From NCBI GenBank assembly GCA_009809945.1, contig WTPW01000987.1, forward strand, positions 207,874 to 271,873: 64,000 nucleotides of DNA, given 5' to 3'. This DNA comes from Gigaspora margarita. Its lineage: Eukaryota > Glomeromycota > Glomeromycetes > Diversisporales > Gigasporaceae. The notes beneath the pieces were generated by a model. That model saw nothing but the letters and a program-made list of their open reading frames with translations. It had not been told where the DNA came from and did no database searches. Both the position numbers and the translations under genes were made by a program. Of the stretch, positions 1 through 11,702 are shown one piece after another (the stretch's first letter is position 1; each line of letters opens with the position of its first letter).

Positions 1-1060
1 GAGAAATTCGAATCTAGTTGCAAAAAAAATCTAAATATCTTCATCAATATTAATCTGTTTTAAATGAAATTTTAACTGAAGACTCTTGAATACCTATTCT
101 ATCAACTTACTTAGTTACGTTTTGGAGATTTCATTTTGAGAAGCTTGCAAAAATATATGCATCCAAATTTACAAAAATGTTAATATCTTTACGAGTTTTT
201 AATATTTTTTCATAAAAATTGAGATTTTATTAGTCAATTATATGCTCTAAAAGTTTATTTAATGCGCAGTAACTTGTTTCTTTTGAACTTGTAAAAATCT
301 ATCCTGTGATGGTAATTTTTCTGTTTTCATCAAAATTGAAAATTTTAGAAAATTTCGAATCTGGAAGCAAATTGAAAAATCATCATAATCTCGCCAATAT
401 TGATCTGTTTTTGTTAAAATTTTAACTAAAGACTTACAAATACCTATTCTATCAACTTACTTAGTCACGTTTTGGAGGTTTCATTTTGAGAAAGTGCTTC
501 CGAAAGCATTTGAAATTTAGAGAAGACTTGCAAAAACCTATACATTCGAATTTACAAAAACTTTAATATCTTCACGAGTTTTCAATACTTTTTTATAAAA
601 TTTGAGATTCTATTAGTCCATGATATGCGCTACAAGTCTTGTTATAAAATATTTTTTAGTTAGCATAGTAAAATTTCTTGTAAATTATTGCCGAACAGTG
701 GGTTATTTTAAAAACGCAAAAAAATATATTACAAAGAAGCTGCATTAAAATTGTTTACAGGAACTTTCATCAAAGATATTTTCACGAGTTCTTGACCAAT
801 TTTGATAAATTTTTTTTATTTTAATTCTATGAATCCATAGAATTCAAATAAAAATTTTTTTATTAAATTTGATCAAGAACTCATAGAGATAATATTAAAG
901 TTTTTAAAAGTTAAAATAATAATTTAGCTTTTAGCAAATTATTTTGATATAAAAACTTAATGCAATAATTGAATTTTTAGCAACTTTATTTGATTTTAGA
1001 GATAGCAAAACCCTTAAAATTTGTGCAGATCATTTATAATCTATATGAGAGATGTCTGGG
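1..1060. repeat. AT-rich dispersed repeat, two tandem units of ~351 bp
   Basis: The block starting at base 1 (aaattcgaatctagttgc) recurs near 352 (aatttcgaatctggaagc), and both units share the later stretches 'ctattctatcaacttactta' and 'tttacgagttttt/cttcacgagtttt'. A diverged copy of the same family lies at 50690-51470. Bases 783-890 form an inverted repeat centred near 835 whose arms read gagttcttgacc and its complement. No coding potential seen. The class of the element is unknown. Confidence 0.6.
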
Positions 1061-1604
1061 AATTCTGTTAAAGTTAGAAAAAAATTTTTTTTAAAAAAAA
1101 TTTTTCTAACTTTAACCCATTTTTCACTTAGTAAAAGGTCCAAAAAAGCACATTTTGATTTTAATTACAAATAAAATTTCATGCCAAACAACTTTGCTTA
1201 AGAGCCCAAAGTAGGTTACCTAATAAGAAAAAGGTTTTATATTGAAAACCCAAAAATTTTAACTTTAGTACATAGATAATCCATTTTTCTTACAAGGTAA
1301 CCTACTTCTGCTGATTAAGTAAAGTTGTTCAGAGCATGTTTTTACATATAATTCTTATTTTAAAATTGGAAAATATTTGTTTTTGATGAAGTTACATTTT
1401 CGTTTTGTGCAAAATCAGTGAAATTTTAATCTGATTTTTGTTCTACCTTTTTCTCCTCTCTTTGTTCTATATTTTTGAAAAATTTAATTTTAAGTTGATA
1501 TGTAGACTTTGGAACATTATTTCTTCAAATTTTATAGTAATTTTATATGTTTTTTTTTATAAAAAATTTATAAACTGATTGTTAATTGATTATTACCTGT
1601 TAAC

Positions 1605-1700
1605 ATGGCTAATGCCGCTAAAGAAACTGACCCAGTAAAAAAAGCTCAATTTATTGCTATTGCTCAAGGGGCAGCTAAGAAGAAAGGCAGCCCAGATTGA
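1605..1700 (+). CDS. Possible small ORF, 31 residues, unknown
   Basis: An ATG at 1605 opens a 31-codon frame ending in TGA at 1698-1700. The peptide begins MANAAKETDPVKKAQ and ends AAKKKGSPD: alanine- and lysine-rich, hydrophilic, with none of the low-complexity A/T runs around it. That is unusual for this AT-rich stretch and could be the first exon, or a relic, of a gene. No membrane segment or known motif is visible. The SINE-like insert at 1760 lies just downstream and could have separated it from further exons. No function is assigned. It may be a chance frame. Confidence 0.25.
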   Translation: MANAAKETDPVKKAQFIAIAQGAAKKKGSPD

Positions 1701-1759
1701 AATTAACATCTGAGCTAGCCCAATTGAACAACATATATATATAATAAATTCTCTATTTC

Positions 1760-1950
1760 GGTTTAAATAGGCAATTCCCATAGTTGGGTTGCAGGTATGG
1801 TATCTAGTATAGAACCTTTGGGTGGACCACTTAAATTAGACACCAAAAGTGTACATGTAGCTAGTTGTACTTTCATCTAAGTATAATTTCTGATATGTAA
1901 ACTGAATAAACCTAGGCCCAGAGCAGGCACTTTGAAATCAAAAAAAATAA
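1760..1950 (+). mobile_element. SINE-like retroposed insert with A-rich tail and 17 bp TSD
   Basis: The 17-mer aataaattctctatttc occurs at 1743-1759 and again, identical, at 1951-1967. Between the copies lies a 191 bp insert ending in an A-rich tail (aaaaaaaataa). A long direct duplication plus an A-rich 3' end is the signature of LINE-mediated retroposition on the plus strand. The core (gttgggttgcaggtat ... agctagttgtact) matches, in reverse, 34420-34530. No convincing A/B box pair was found, so it may be 5'-truncated. Confidence 0.7.
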
Positions 1951-2039
1951 AATAAATTCTCTATTTCAGTATTTTTTAATACATTCTTTTTTTTAAATTT
2001 TTTTTATTATTATTTTTTCTTGATTTTTTTTAATATTTA

Positions 2040-2560
2040 TTTAAGGGATTAATATTTATGCTCTATTTTGATATTTATACCTCCTATCAAAAATCAAAAA
2101 TTTTAAATCAAGTTATTTTGACAACTATTTAACTAAATTCAATAAACCTTTTTATGAATTTAGTCAGATGGTTGTCAGGATACTTTCACTCAAAGTTAGA
2201 GAAAATCAAAACGTCTATTAAAATAAAGCTGTACCAAAGTTTTTTAAAACTTTGAGTGAAGATATCTTGACAACTATCTGATCAAATTCAATAAACTTTT
2301 TTTTTTAAATTCTATATATTTATAGAATTCAATAAAAAAAAGTTTATTGAATTTAGTCAAATGGTTGTCAGGATATCTTCACTCAAAGTTAGAGAAAAAT
2401 CAAAATATTTATCAAAAGAAAAGCTGTGGCAAATTTTTTTTAAAACTTTGAGCAAAGATATATTGACAAATGTTTAATCTAATTTGATGAACTTTTTTTT
2501 ATTTAAATTCTAAGATAAGAATGCCTAATTTGATGCAGCTAATCTTATCGATAGCAAATC
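2040..2560. repeat. Palindromic dispersed repeat family (copy 1)
   Basis: Nested inverted repeats built from 'aactttgagtgaagatatc' and 'gatatcttcactcaaagtt'. The clearest arm pair is 2247-2310 with 2325-2390, meeting at ttctatatatttatagaa. The linker 'gtttttctctaactttgag/aaagctg' recurs at 5490-6290. The outer end (aatatttatgctctatttt) is matched in reverse near 6300-6330. Probably a non-autonomous DNA element; no coding content. Confidence 0.6.
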
Positions 2561-2756
2561 GTTATAGAATTAATATAAAAATATGCAAATTTTTACTAAA
2601 TTCGATATATTTCAATTCAAAAAAAGCGTTTATTTAAAAAAATTTTTTTTAAAGCAAAAAAAAATTTTTTTCTTATTCTAGTATGTGGGCTTTTCAAAAT
2701 CGAGATTATCAAGAGATCGCCCTAATTTGACGCAACTATAATAAAAGGGAGCAATT

Positions 2757-4069
2757 TTACATTTTATCTTTCCCAAGTTGTTTTAAAGTCTTATTACATT
2801 GTTTTTCTGCCCTTATATGTTCTGCATTTTCCTTTTTTTGCATCTGAGCTTCCTGTTTCTGTGCCTTTTTGGCCTCACGTGCTGTCCGTTTCTGGATTGT
2901 CATTTCTTTTTTACGTTGTTTCTCGTTGGCGATCTCTTCAGCCTTCTTCTCTGCTTCTCTTAGTTGTTCTAACGATCTTTTATTTGTTAGAAGCTGGGAG
3001 AAAGGCATTGTTTTTCTCTTCTTCCGTTTTGGAGGTTCGGATTCAGTTTGCTCCTTACCAATCTCTGAATCTTCGGTTTGTGAATTACGGGGCAAAGGAT
3101 ATTTAAGTATTAGTCGCAAAGGGCTTGTACCAGGGTTTTTGAGGGTCTCAACCTCTTCTTCTAGTTGTTCAACTCTTTTATTTAACAACTTAAGTTCTGA
3201 CATTAGCTCTTTTTTTGTAGGATTAGCCTTGGTAAGGCATGTATAATGTTGAACAAGCTTCAAAGAAGATGATCGTGATGATGATTGTGATGAAGACAAT
3301 GATTGTGAAGAAGATGACGATTGTGAAGAAGACGGTTGTAGTGATGAGGAAGAAGGTAAAGAAGAAGAAGGTAAAGAGGAAGAAGAGAAAGAGGAAGAAG
3401 GTTGCTGTTCAGGAATATAGGTACGTTTTGTTGCTAATAAGGGATCTAGACGGTCAGGGCCAATTGCACTAGAGTTGAATGGCCAAATTCCCGTAGTTTT
3501 GAATGCATTGCATATTGCCATGGGCGTATAAGTCGCAATATAGGATAGCCCCAACACTTTAGCAAACATATGCTTCGTTACATGTTTACCATTGCTACTT
3601 TTTATACTCTTTATCATAGGACTTTTTTAATATAGCAAATGGTAATTCGGCTGGCTATAAAACGTGAGTAGTATAAGGGGGGGTATAAAGAAGGATACTG
3701 TGCTCGTAGCAAAAATTAACACTAGTGTAATTGACATGACTTTTATGACGTCTAGTATTAGCAACACAGGACGTACGGGCGAGATAGAACTATTAAAATG
3801 CTCGATATATTTCTGAAACAGGCTTTCTCGCATCCTGTATCAGTGAATCCCATAACAGAACCAGCAGGGGCTCCAATTAGAAGATCTGAGATCATTCGTT
3901 TTCCCTTGAAGATGAACAATGGTGGGATATATGTCCCAGTGGCTGAAATGGTTGGGCATACAGAAATATGCTCATGGGAACTGCCATACGAAACCTAATG
4001 AACTTGGCGTGCTCCCTTTTTGGCTATAACTTTTTGAACTCTAGGTTCAATTATAAATCCCGTTTCATC

Positions 4070-4102
<33 letters not shown>

Positions 4103-4704
4103 AAAAAAAAAATAAAAAAAAAATAAAAAAAAAATAAAAAGATAAAATAAAATAAAGGCAAAAGAAGGACCATGTTCCAAATTCGATCTGCGGTAAGTGA
4201 ATACTCTTGCATGATTTTTTGAAGTTTATCGAAGTGATCCTTAACAATTATAGGGTTTGCTTTTTGTGCGCGGGTCTCATTTAGGGCTTGTGGAACATGG
4301 AATGAAAGTTCAGGATGATCCCTCATGAAGCGTTGCCACCATTTTCGTCCCAGCCCATTTGCACTAAAAGGATTGGATCACCCGTCCTGACGAACGATAT
4401 CAATCACACACTGGTTTACACCAGATTTTGTCAGCCCAAAGCTGAGCTTCTGCATGTTCAAGCAGTAGCCCACAAGCTGTTCTTCTTCATGAGTTGTTAA
4501 AATTTTAGCACGGCCGGGATAAGCAGGAGGACCATCATTTTTGATGGCACGTCTAAGAGTGGCTTCAGAAAGATCATAATCTCGCGCAAAACTTCTGCCA
4601 CTGGGAACTTTGGGAACTTTGGGATCATTTGAAGCGTCGTTTATTGCCTTAAGGCCATTATTAATAGCGTTACTTCTGGTATTATAATCACTGTACTTGC
4701 TCAT
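2757..4704 (-). pseudogene. pogo-like (Tc1/mariner superfamily) transposase, broken
   Basis: Minus-strand coding from an ATG at 4704. An N-terminal helix-turn-helix of psq/pogo type lies at 4704-4378 (SFARDYDLSEATLRRAIKN), followed after a frameshift by a second DNA-binding segment (WWQRFMRDHPELSFHVPQ). The DDE endonuclease core follows with DETGF near 4055-4070, SATGTYIPPLFIFKGKR near 3890-3930, and a LLILD second-aspartate motif near 3755. The C-terminal part (from ~3617) has TTGIWPFN, a serine-rich tract, a coiled coil (LNKRVEQLEEEVETL) and a basic tail typical of fungal pogo proteins. Damage includes frameshifts near 4378, 3750 and 3620, TAG stops at 3995-3997 and 3655-3657, and a T-rich ~100 nt interruption between IWNM and DETG. 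The interruption is bounded by GT...AG, so it could be an expanded intron. It would cut and paste DNA at TA sites if intact; it is dead here. No terminal inverted repeats were identified. Confidence 0.85.
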
Positions 4705-4883
4705 TATTTTACTGAAAATTTTTGATTGTAATAAATTGTTACTCTTCGCTTCAATCGCGTTTTAATTTTTTTACTGCTATCAAGTGTAATAGTTTTATTC
4801 AATTAAAGAGTGGTTTTGAGATTTCAATATGGCATTACATGATTTTATCCGTAAACAAGTACTTGCAATCGATCGAATTTTGC

Positions 4884-4916
<33 letters not shown>

Positions 4917-5061
4917 GGCATGGTCGCGAAATTTAGTACCGTTTAAATATAACTAACACATACTGTATTAAACAAAAAATGATTCAAATCGATACAATTT
5001 TAAAGTATAAAAGGATTATTGATAGAGTTACTTTGACAAATGTATTAGTATCAGTTCGTTT
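4705..5061. other. Non-coding spacer with a 30 bp poly-T run
   Basis: Upstream flank of the pogo relic. Contains a homopolymer of 30 T at 4886-4915. No gene, no clear terminal repeat. The poly-T may be an old retroposon tail, but no duplication was found around it. Confidence 0.5.
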
Positions 5062-5430
5062 GATTTGAAAAGCTGTCGTGACTACTTTTTGCCAAGTGAG
5101 AAAATCAATACAAATTAATGCAGATCAAATAAATAGTGATATTTCGTGTTTCAGCAATCGGATTTGTGTGATTTTGGTACCATTCGACTCGTCTTAATGA
5201 GACGAGTCGAACGGTACCAAAATCACACAAATCTGATCACTAGAGCGCAAGAAATTGTAACTATGTCAATTCTTCTCGTTAACACACCAAGTGATAAAAT
5301 TAATTTAGATCAATTAAATAGTGATATCTCGTGTTCTAGTGATTGAATTCACGTAATTTTGGTACCGTTCGACTCGTCTCAACAAGACGAGTCGGACGTA
5401 CCAAAATCACGTGAATCTGATTACTGGAAC
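5062..5430. repeat. Two tandem ~183 bp units, each carrying a conserved long hairpin
   Basis: Hairpin 1 spans ~5157-5237 and hairpin 2 ~5337-5427. Both fold around the core ggtaccattcgactcgtct and its complement, with loops of only a few bases. Their flanks also repeat (aaatagtgatatttcgtgtt / aaatagtgatatctcgtgtt). Related hairpins sit at 55.2-55.7 and 56.9-57.2 kb. Confidence 0.8.
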
Positions 5431-5489
5431 AAGAGATATCGTAACTGCGTCAATTTAGGAACTGCGTCAATTTAGGAATACCTACCTTA

Positions 5490-6330
5490 TAAATTTATAG
5501 AATCAATAAAAAAATGTATATCGAATTTGGTTATATGGTTGTTAAAATATCTTTGCTCAAATTTTTAAAATATTTTAGTGCAGCTTTTCTTTTGATAGAT
5601 GTTTTGATTTTTCTCTAACTTTGAGTGAAGATATCTTGACAACAATCTGACCAAAATTCAAATAAAAAAAAGTTTATCAAATTTGATCAAATGGTTATCA
5701 AGATATCTTTGCTCAAAGTTTTAAAAAACTTTGGTGCAGCTTTATTTTGATAGATGTTTAGATTTTTTCTAACTTTGAGTGAAGGTATTCTGACAATTAG
5801 TGTTACAAATTGTCAAAATTTTTTTAATCGATTAGTTGCTCAACTAGTTGACAATTAGTTGCAATTAATCGATTAATCAATTAATCAATTAATTGTTAAG
5901 TTGCAACTAATCGATTAATTGATTATTCGATTAATTGCTACTAATATTTATTAATCGATTAGTTTCAACTAATCGATCAATTGATTAATTGATTAATTAC
6001 AACTAATTTACTAATTAATTTATTAATCAATTAGTTGCAACTAATCGATTAATCGATTAATCAATTAGTTGGTATCCAAAAAGTTCAATCAATTAGTTGT
6101 TAACTTTTCGATTAGTTGCAATTTTCAATTTTCAATTTGTAACACTACTAACAACTATATGACTAAATTCAATAAACTTTTTTAATTTGAATTCTTTGAA
6201 TTTATAAAATGCAAATAAAAAAGATTTGTTGAATTTAGTCAGATAGTTGTTAAGATATCTTTGCTTAAAAATTTAAAATTTTTAATTTTTAATAAGGATA
6301 TAAATATCAAAAATAGAGATATAAATATTA
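5490..6330. repeat. Palindromic dispersed repeat family (copy 2), interrupted
   Basis: Same family as 2040-2560 (aactttgagtgaagatatc, gcagctttattttgatagat). It is split by the hAT-like insert at 5798-6147. The halves read cttctgacaa before and acaactatatgactaaattc after, which join into the family consensus. Confidence 0.65.
5798..6147. mobile_element. hAT-like MITE, 350 bp
   Basis: Terminal inverted repeats are TAGTGTTACAAATTG and its exact complement CAATTTGTAACACTA. Flanking 8-mers CTGACAAT (5790-5797) and CTAACAAC (6148-6155) agree at 6 of 8 positions, fitting an aged 8 bp duplication. The interior is a run of ttaatcgattagttgcaact motifs in both orientations and has no coding capacity. 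It is inserted in the palindromic repeat 5490-6330. Confidence 0.7.
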
Positions 6331-6334
6331 ATTC

Positions 6335-6480
6335 TCTTTATTTATTTATTATTAATTTATTTTTTTATTTTTTTATAATTTATTTTTATTGAAATAAGCA
6401 ATGGTGATAATCAATCCAGAAATAAATAGTAAGTTTATATTTTTTTCTTGTTCTTTTTATTTAGACAATTACTATTTGTA
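6335..6480. repeat. Dispersed repeat, partner at 46555-46730
   Basis: The stretch 'ttttttataatttatttttattgaaataa' type sequence followed by a gtgataat...atcaatc motif and ataaatag is shared, in direct orientation, with 46555-46730. Low complexity inflates the similarity, but the order of the non-repetitive words is the same. Confidence 0.45.
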
Positions 6481-7603
6481 TACTAGTATATAAACATAGA
6501 TATATATTAAGATAGTAACTTAACTAAGTAAATCAAAACTATGTTAGCAATATTAGTAATTTTACTCTGATTAGATTTTTTATTAGTTAGATCAAAATGG
6601 ATAATTAAATATCATTTTACTTTATTTAATTAATAAGCAAAGCACAAAATTCTAAATGGTACGACTTGATATCGTACTTTTCTTTCTAATTTTTTTTAAC
6701 TGAAAACTCTCGCAAAGACCATATCTAAAAAGTTACGCTCAACAATCCTAGTAAAGTTTTGACTTATCTCTTAATTTGTTATGCAAGCAAATTTGCTAGC
6801 ATAAATTTTAAATTTTTAAATTTTTTAAATAAAACTTTAAATATTAATTTTAGCTATATATTTTCTAAGTAAAAAATATAATATTAGTTCTGTTTTATCA
6901 ACTTTATTATAAAAATTTTTTAAAATTATTAACAAACTTTGGTGTAATAAAAGTTTAAAGTTTTTGTTTTGGAACTTTTACTATAAAATTTTTACTTTAG
7001 GTTTTCTCAAATTTTATATATCTCCGTCTATAAAAAAAATTTTTACTTCTAATACAAGTCTTAATTTTTACAAGTAAATCACTTAAAGTACAATAATAAA
7101 AGTTGTAATCCTTTATATAAACTACAATATTGTATTAGGAACTATATTTTTAAACCCAATATTTAAAGAATTCGCCAAGATATTGTAAATTGTTTTTTTG
7201 GTTAAAAAATTTTTTTAAAATTCAATATTTTTAGCTTATAAGCAATATAAACTTTTTGTTTTATAATATAAAATTAAATAATTCAAAAATATAATCCTTG
7301 TTTTCAAATATTATCATACCAAATTTTATTTAAATATTTTAAATGATTAAAAAAGTAGATTAGGGATATATTTATAGTAATTATGCAGGAAAATTTGCCT
7401 GCAAACCTTTATATACTAAGGGATACTTTTAAAATACAAAATTTTTACTAAAATCTAGATGCTTTATAAGGCAAAGTTTCATAACTTATATAATAATAGA
7501 AAATTATAAAGCATAACTTTATTCTCCAACATTTAGTAAGTTACTTGTAACAATTTTAAGTAATTCATTATATTTTCAATAAGTTGCACCATTTTAAAGT
7601 AAT
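6481..7603. other. AT-rich intergenic stretch, nothing recognised
   Basis: No reading frame of interest, no inverted repeat longer than a few bases and no recognised element. Frequent oligo-A/T runs. Confidence 0.5.
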
Positions 7604-7912
7604 TACTGTATATTTCTGAAAATAAGCTACTTTTTTGGCCAAAAATTACAAGAAAAAATGTGGAGTAGCTTATTTTCGAATTGTTGAATTTTTTGAAAAA
7701 TTGAAAACGTACTAATAAAAAGTTGTTCAAATGATATTAAATTTTTTACTATAAGTGTATGTTTGTATCCTGAACAAGTTTACTTAATGGCACTTTACTT
7801 AGTAAAATTTGGACTTTTATATGTAGCAACTGCTAATACAGTTTTTGAGATTTTTGAAAAAAATCAGAGGTAGCTTATTTTCGGAGTAGCTTATTTTTGG
7901 GAATATACGGTA
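7604..7912. mobile_element. MITE of the 'AAGCTAC' family
   Basis: Inverted ends read tactgtatatttctgaaaat and attttcgg/ttgggaatatacggta, flanked by TA. Several copies of aaataagctac / gtagcttattt lie just inside each end. Similar ends occur at 44050-44369, 46811-49290 and 53642-53941. TA target duplication suggests mobilisation by a Tc1/mariner-type enzyme (inference). Confidence 0.7.
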
Positions 7913-8678
7913 ATTTTAATAACTATATTAATAATTATAATGATAATTTTTGATCTTTTATTTGCATAAGATGAAAAATCTGTAATATGTCAAATTTTAT
8001 TGTTTGTTTATATAGTTTTAATTTACTCAGTTGAGTTATCACCCTAGTAGAACCCTAAGCTATTGATAAATAGGTTAGAGAAAACCAAAATAGAAAATTT
8101 TGGTAGAAAATCACTAAACATTATATTTTTAAATAGTAAATTTTGCAAATTTTGGTCAAAATAAGCATTCTTGAGCCAAATTCTGTATAAAAATAAGCAA
8201 ACTAGTCACTAACCTTTCTATATATAGCTCAGGTTCTACTCTAGTACATATGTTAACTTAAAATTCTACTTATAAAATCACTTTTTGGGCTCTACCAAAA
8301 AATATTTTTTGCAAAATTTTATTATAAACTATAATTTCTTCCAATTTCAAAGTTTGCTCTAACTCTAGGTTTAGGCCACAGATAAGTATTGTAGTTTATT
8401 TCAGTATATGTTTAAGCTTTTATTCTTAGCATTAGATTTAAAAAATAAAAGTTTTTTCTAGTATTATAAAAAGTTTCAATTAAATTTAATAAAGATAAGA
8501 GCAAGGTTTTACCTTAAACATTAAAAAAAAAAGTTTACTCTAACTCTAATCTTAAATCAGATTTAATTTTGGTTTATAATTTATATATTACGCAGATTTG
8601 CAAATCAATTAATTGCTGATCCAGATAAGATCGGTACAAATTATTTATACAAATTTGGAGACAAATTACTATATAATA
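7913..8678. other. AT-rich intergenic stretch, nothing recognised
   Basis: Between the MITE and the start of the large nested element. No gene or repeat structure seen. Confidence 0.45.
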
Positions 8679-9026
8679 TAGTTGTCCTCCCATACAATCA
8701 CCTCTCATATAATCACAACCTCTATATAATCACAATTTTATGCGGTTGTTTTTTTTAATATTAAAAATACCTTTATATAGTCACATTTATAGTATAGTTA
8801 CCATCACATTTTATAATAAATTTTTTTAAACAAATTTATTAAGAAAAATACTTCTTTAAAATCACATTTTTTTATTGAACATAGTGCTCCTACAGACCGG
8901 ACCTGAACCAGACTGTAGTCAAGTCTGAGTCTAAGACTTTTATATTTAGACTTTTTATCTAGTCTGAGTTTGGTTCAGATCTGGTCCAAAGTCTGCAAAC
9001 TGGTCTGAGTCTAAATATATTTTGGT

Positions 9027-9410
9027 TCAGCTCTCTTCACTGATACTTTTTTCGTAGACATGCCACTTCATCGAAATTACCTCACCGACATGTTTATTTC
9101 CTAGACATTTATTTCACTGACAATCAAATCCCAGACAACTTCATTTACCGACATGTTTATTTCATCAACACTAAATTCACTGACAATTAATTTACCACCA
9201 AACTTAAGTCACCGAAAAGTTTATTTCGTCGATATTACGACTCACTGACAATTATTTTACTGAAAAACTTATTTTACTGAATAATTTATTTTATTGACAA
9301 TATGTTTCACTGACAATTAATTCACTGAAATCTCATTCTGTAGACTGCACGATTCACTGACAATTATTCCACTAACAGTTTATTTCACTGACAAGTACAA
9401 AGCAAATTAT
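9027..9410. repeat. Left MULE terminal array of TTTCACTGACA words
   Basis: Irregular tandem array, unit about 15-22 bp, of cactgacaa/caccgacatg/tcactgaaa words separated by tttattt. The complementary array is at 24684-25052 and a miniature version makes up 21014-21333. Confidence 0.8.
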
Positions 9411-9419
9411 TTGCGAAAA

Positions 9420-9681
9420 AAAAGAAAAATCAAGATTAGTAAGAATTGAAGCGACCTATTTATGTGAAAATAAAAAAAGCGAAATATGATCTTAATTATG
9501 CCGTAATGAAGACTATGACTAATTTTATGAAAAAAAGTCATAATTAGTAAATGATGAAGCGACCTATTTATGTGATATTAGGAAAAGCGAAACATGATCT
9601 TAATTATGCCATAACAAAGACCTTGACTAATTTTATTAAAAAAAAGTCATTATTAGTAAGAGTTGAAACAAGCATTTACAT
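9420..9681. repeat. Subterminal ~75-90 bp tandem repeats of the MULE, left portion
   Basis: Repeated unit contains agcgacctatttatgtga, aaaagcgaaa, atgatcttaattatgcc and gactaattttat. About three units lie here. The same units resume at 16845-17060 in the same orientation, because the Plavaka element has split the array. Confidence 0.75.
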
Positions 9682-10246
9682 CACGAAATATTTCAAGTAG
9701 CTATATATCGATATCTAACGCATAATCGTTTTATATCGATTAAAATTAAACGTTACACATCGATTATCATGTTATAAATCGATATATATCAAAAATCGAT
9801 TAATAACAAAAATAGGTAAGTGATCGATGTAGATCAAATTATTGATTATCATTGAACTAATCAAAATCATTATATATCGATCATTACGTTATTAATCGAT
9901 AATTAGCAACTTTAATTTGGATATACGCTTTAAAATATTAGATATACACGTTTATTAGAACATAAAACTGTTCATTAAATATTCATTTGTTTTTTCAAAT
10001 CTTGCAACTATATGTACGGTTCTATCTATACTATCTATAGGTATACAACTGTATTGTTTAATTAATTTTAGTTTAGGACATCCCCATAATTTACCAACTT
10101 CGTCATACCAACGAACAAGAGCGAGTTCTAACAGAACTTTGTCTTTCGCTTGGTAAAACTTGAGTATCAACAGAATCTTATAAATGATATTTTTTATATG
10201 CATTAGTATATATTACTCATGAAGTTAGAGAATATTTCCTAACTTC

Positions 10247-10618
10247 NNNNNNNNNNNNNNNNNNNNNNNNNNNNNNNNNNNNNNNNNNNNNNNNNNNNNN
10301 NNNNNNNNNNNNNNNNNNNNNNNNNNNNNNNNNNNNNNNNNNNNNNNNNNNNNNNNNNNNNNNNNNNNNNNNNNNNNNNNNNNNNNNNNNNNNNNNNNNN
10401 NNNNNNNNNNNNNNNNNNNNNNNNNNNNNNNNNNNNNNNNNNNNNNNNNNNNNNNNNNNNNNNNNNNNNNNNNNNNNNNNNNNNNNNNNNNNNNNNNNNN
10501 NNNNNNNNNNNNNNNNNNNNNNNNNNNNNNNNNNNNNNNNNNNNNNNNNNNNNNNNNNNNNNNNNNNNNNNNNNNNNNNNNNNNNNNNNNNNNNNNNNNN
10601 NNNNNNNNNNNNNNNNNN
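10247..10618. other. Assembly gap (N run)
   Basis: About 372 unresolved bases inside the Plavaka transposase 3' part. The coding on both sides (LRSEELEDFLQKNRNNLDPL before it, minus strand) suggests that only transposase sequence is missing. Confidence 0.95.
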
Positions 10619-11166
10619 GCTTGTAATGGGTCCAAATTATTTCTATTTTTCTGAAGAAAATCTTCCAGTTCTTCAGACCTTAACATTAAAGTCCATAAAA
10701 GTTTTCCAAACCCTTTCGTTAGGCGATATTTTTTAGGGACTTCTTTTTCGGTGAGTTTTTTCTGTTTAATCTATTAATAATCGATTATTAGCGATACTTA
10801 GGGATTATCTACTAAGCAATGTTGGCATTGGACATATGTCCAATGCCAACACTGATTTACTATATTTAAAACGTACTGCATTCAATATTTGTTTCATATA
10901 GTTTTTCTTGTTCGACATTCGATAAGGTATTTTCACATAGTCCTTATAAAGCGTTTCATAAGTTTCAGTGGTCATACTATTTATTGACCCTTACTTTCTA
11001 ATTGCAGGTATTACGTAATAGTACCAAGAATGAAGCTTTGGCAATAGTAGCCCACTTGGTGAATATTGAGAAAATATTTTAACAAATTCTTTGGCCCAAT
11101 CTACAATTAATTCCTATAATTAATCGTTAATAATTGAACAGTTGTAAAAAGCTATGTATTTGGAAT

Positions 11167-11236
11167 TTTTGCTAACAAAATCACCCTTCGGAACTATGAA
11201 TTACATAGTCCTGAAGGGTGATTTTGTTAGCAAAAA
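11167..11236. repeat. Near-perfect hairpin inside a transposase intron
   Basis: Arms tttttgctaacaaaatcacc and its complement, separated by ~25 bp (ggaactatgaattacatagt). The hairpin lies between the 5' splice site following LNQLQ (gtataaaac) and the 3' site ttatag on the minus strand, so it would be spliced out. Confidence 0.8.
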
Positions 11237-11674
11237 ATCTTATTTGTTTTATACCTGTAATTGATTTAAAGAATCGTCAGTAAACGATTCTTCTCGTGAT
11301 GCAATATACATCCGAAGAAATTTGTAATGTACGCGGCATAACTGTTCATTACTAATTCCTGGCTTCCTATAATCTTTATATAGGTTGTCAAGCACGAAAA
11401 TTATTACTTTCATTAAATTTCTTAATTCATCTGCTGTCATGCATGTTATTTCAGATATATTTTTCAATATTTTGAGACCCTTATGCCTAGGAATCAGCAT
11501 TAATCGTTGCTCAAAGATTTGCATTACTTGTTTTTCACACTGGTCGTTTAGAAGTTCTTTAGTATAGTCTAGCATATAATTAAAGAGACCAAGATCTAAG
11601 GTATGCATTCGATCAGGGACGATAGCCTTGTATATATTAAAGTTGCTAAAAGCAAAAAAAAGCATTTACTTATA

Positions 11675-11702
11675 AATAATAATAATAATAATAATAATAA
11701 TG
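11675..11702. repeat. (AAT)n microsatellite
   Basis: About nine trinucleotide repeats in the intron-like spacer between two transposase coding blocks. Confidence 0.9.

Noticed and set aside
2861..3472. Plus-strand frames opposite the pogo C-terminus
   Set aside because: Antisense shadows of the serine-rich and coiled-coil coding sequence.
4886..4915. Poly-T as a retroposon tail
   Set aside because: No target duplication or element body could be defined next to it.
9027..9410. CRISPR-like array
   Set aside because: Units are only 11-22 bp, irregular, without constant spacers, and form transposon termini in a eukaryote.
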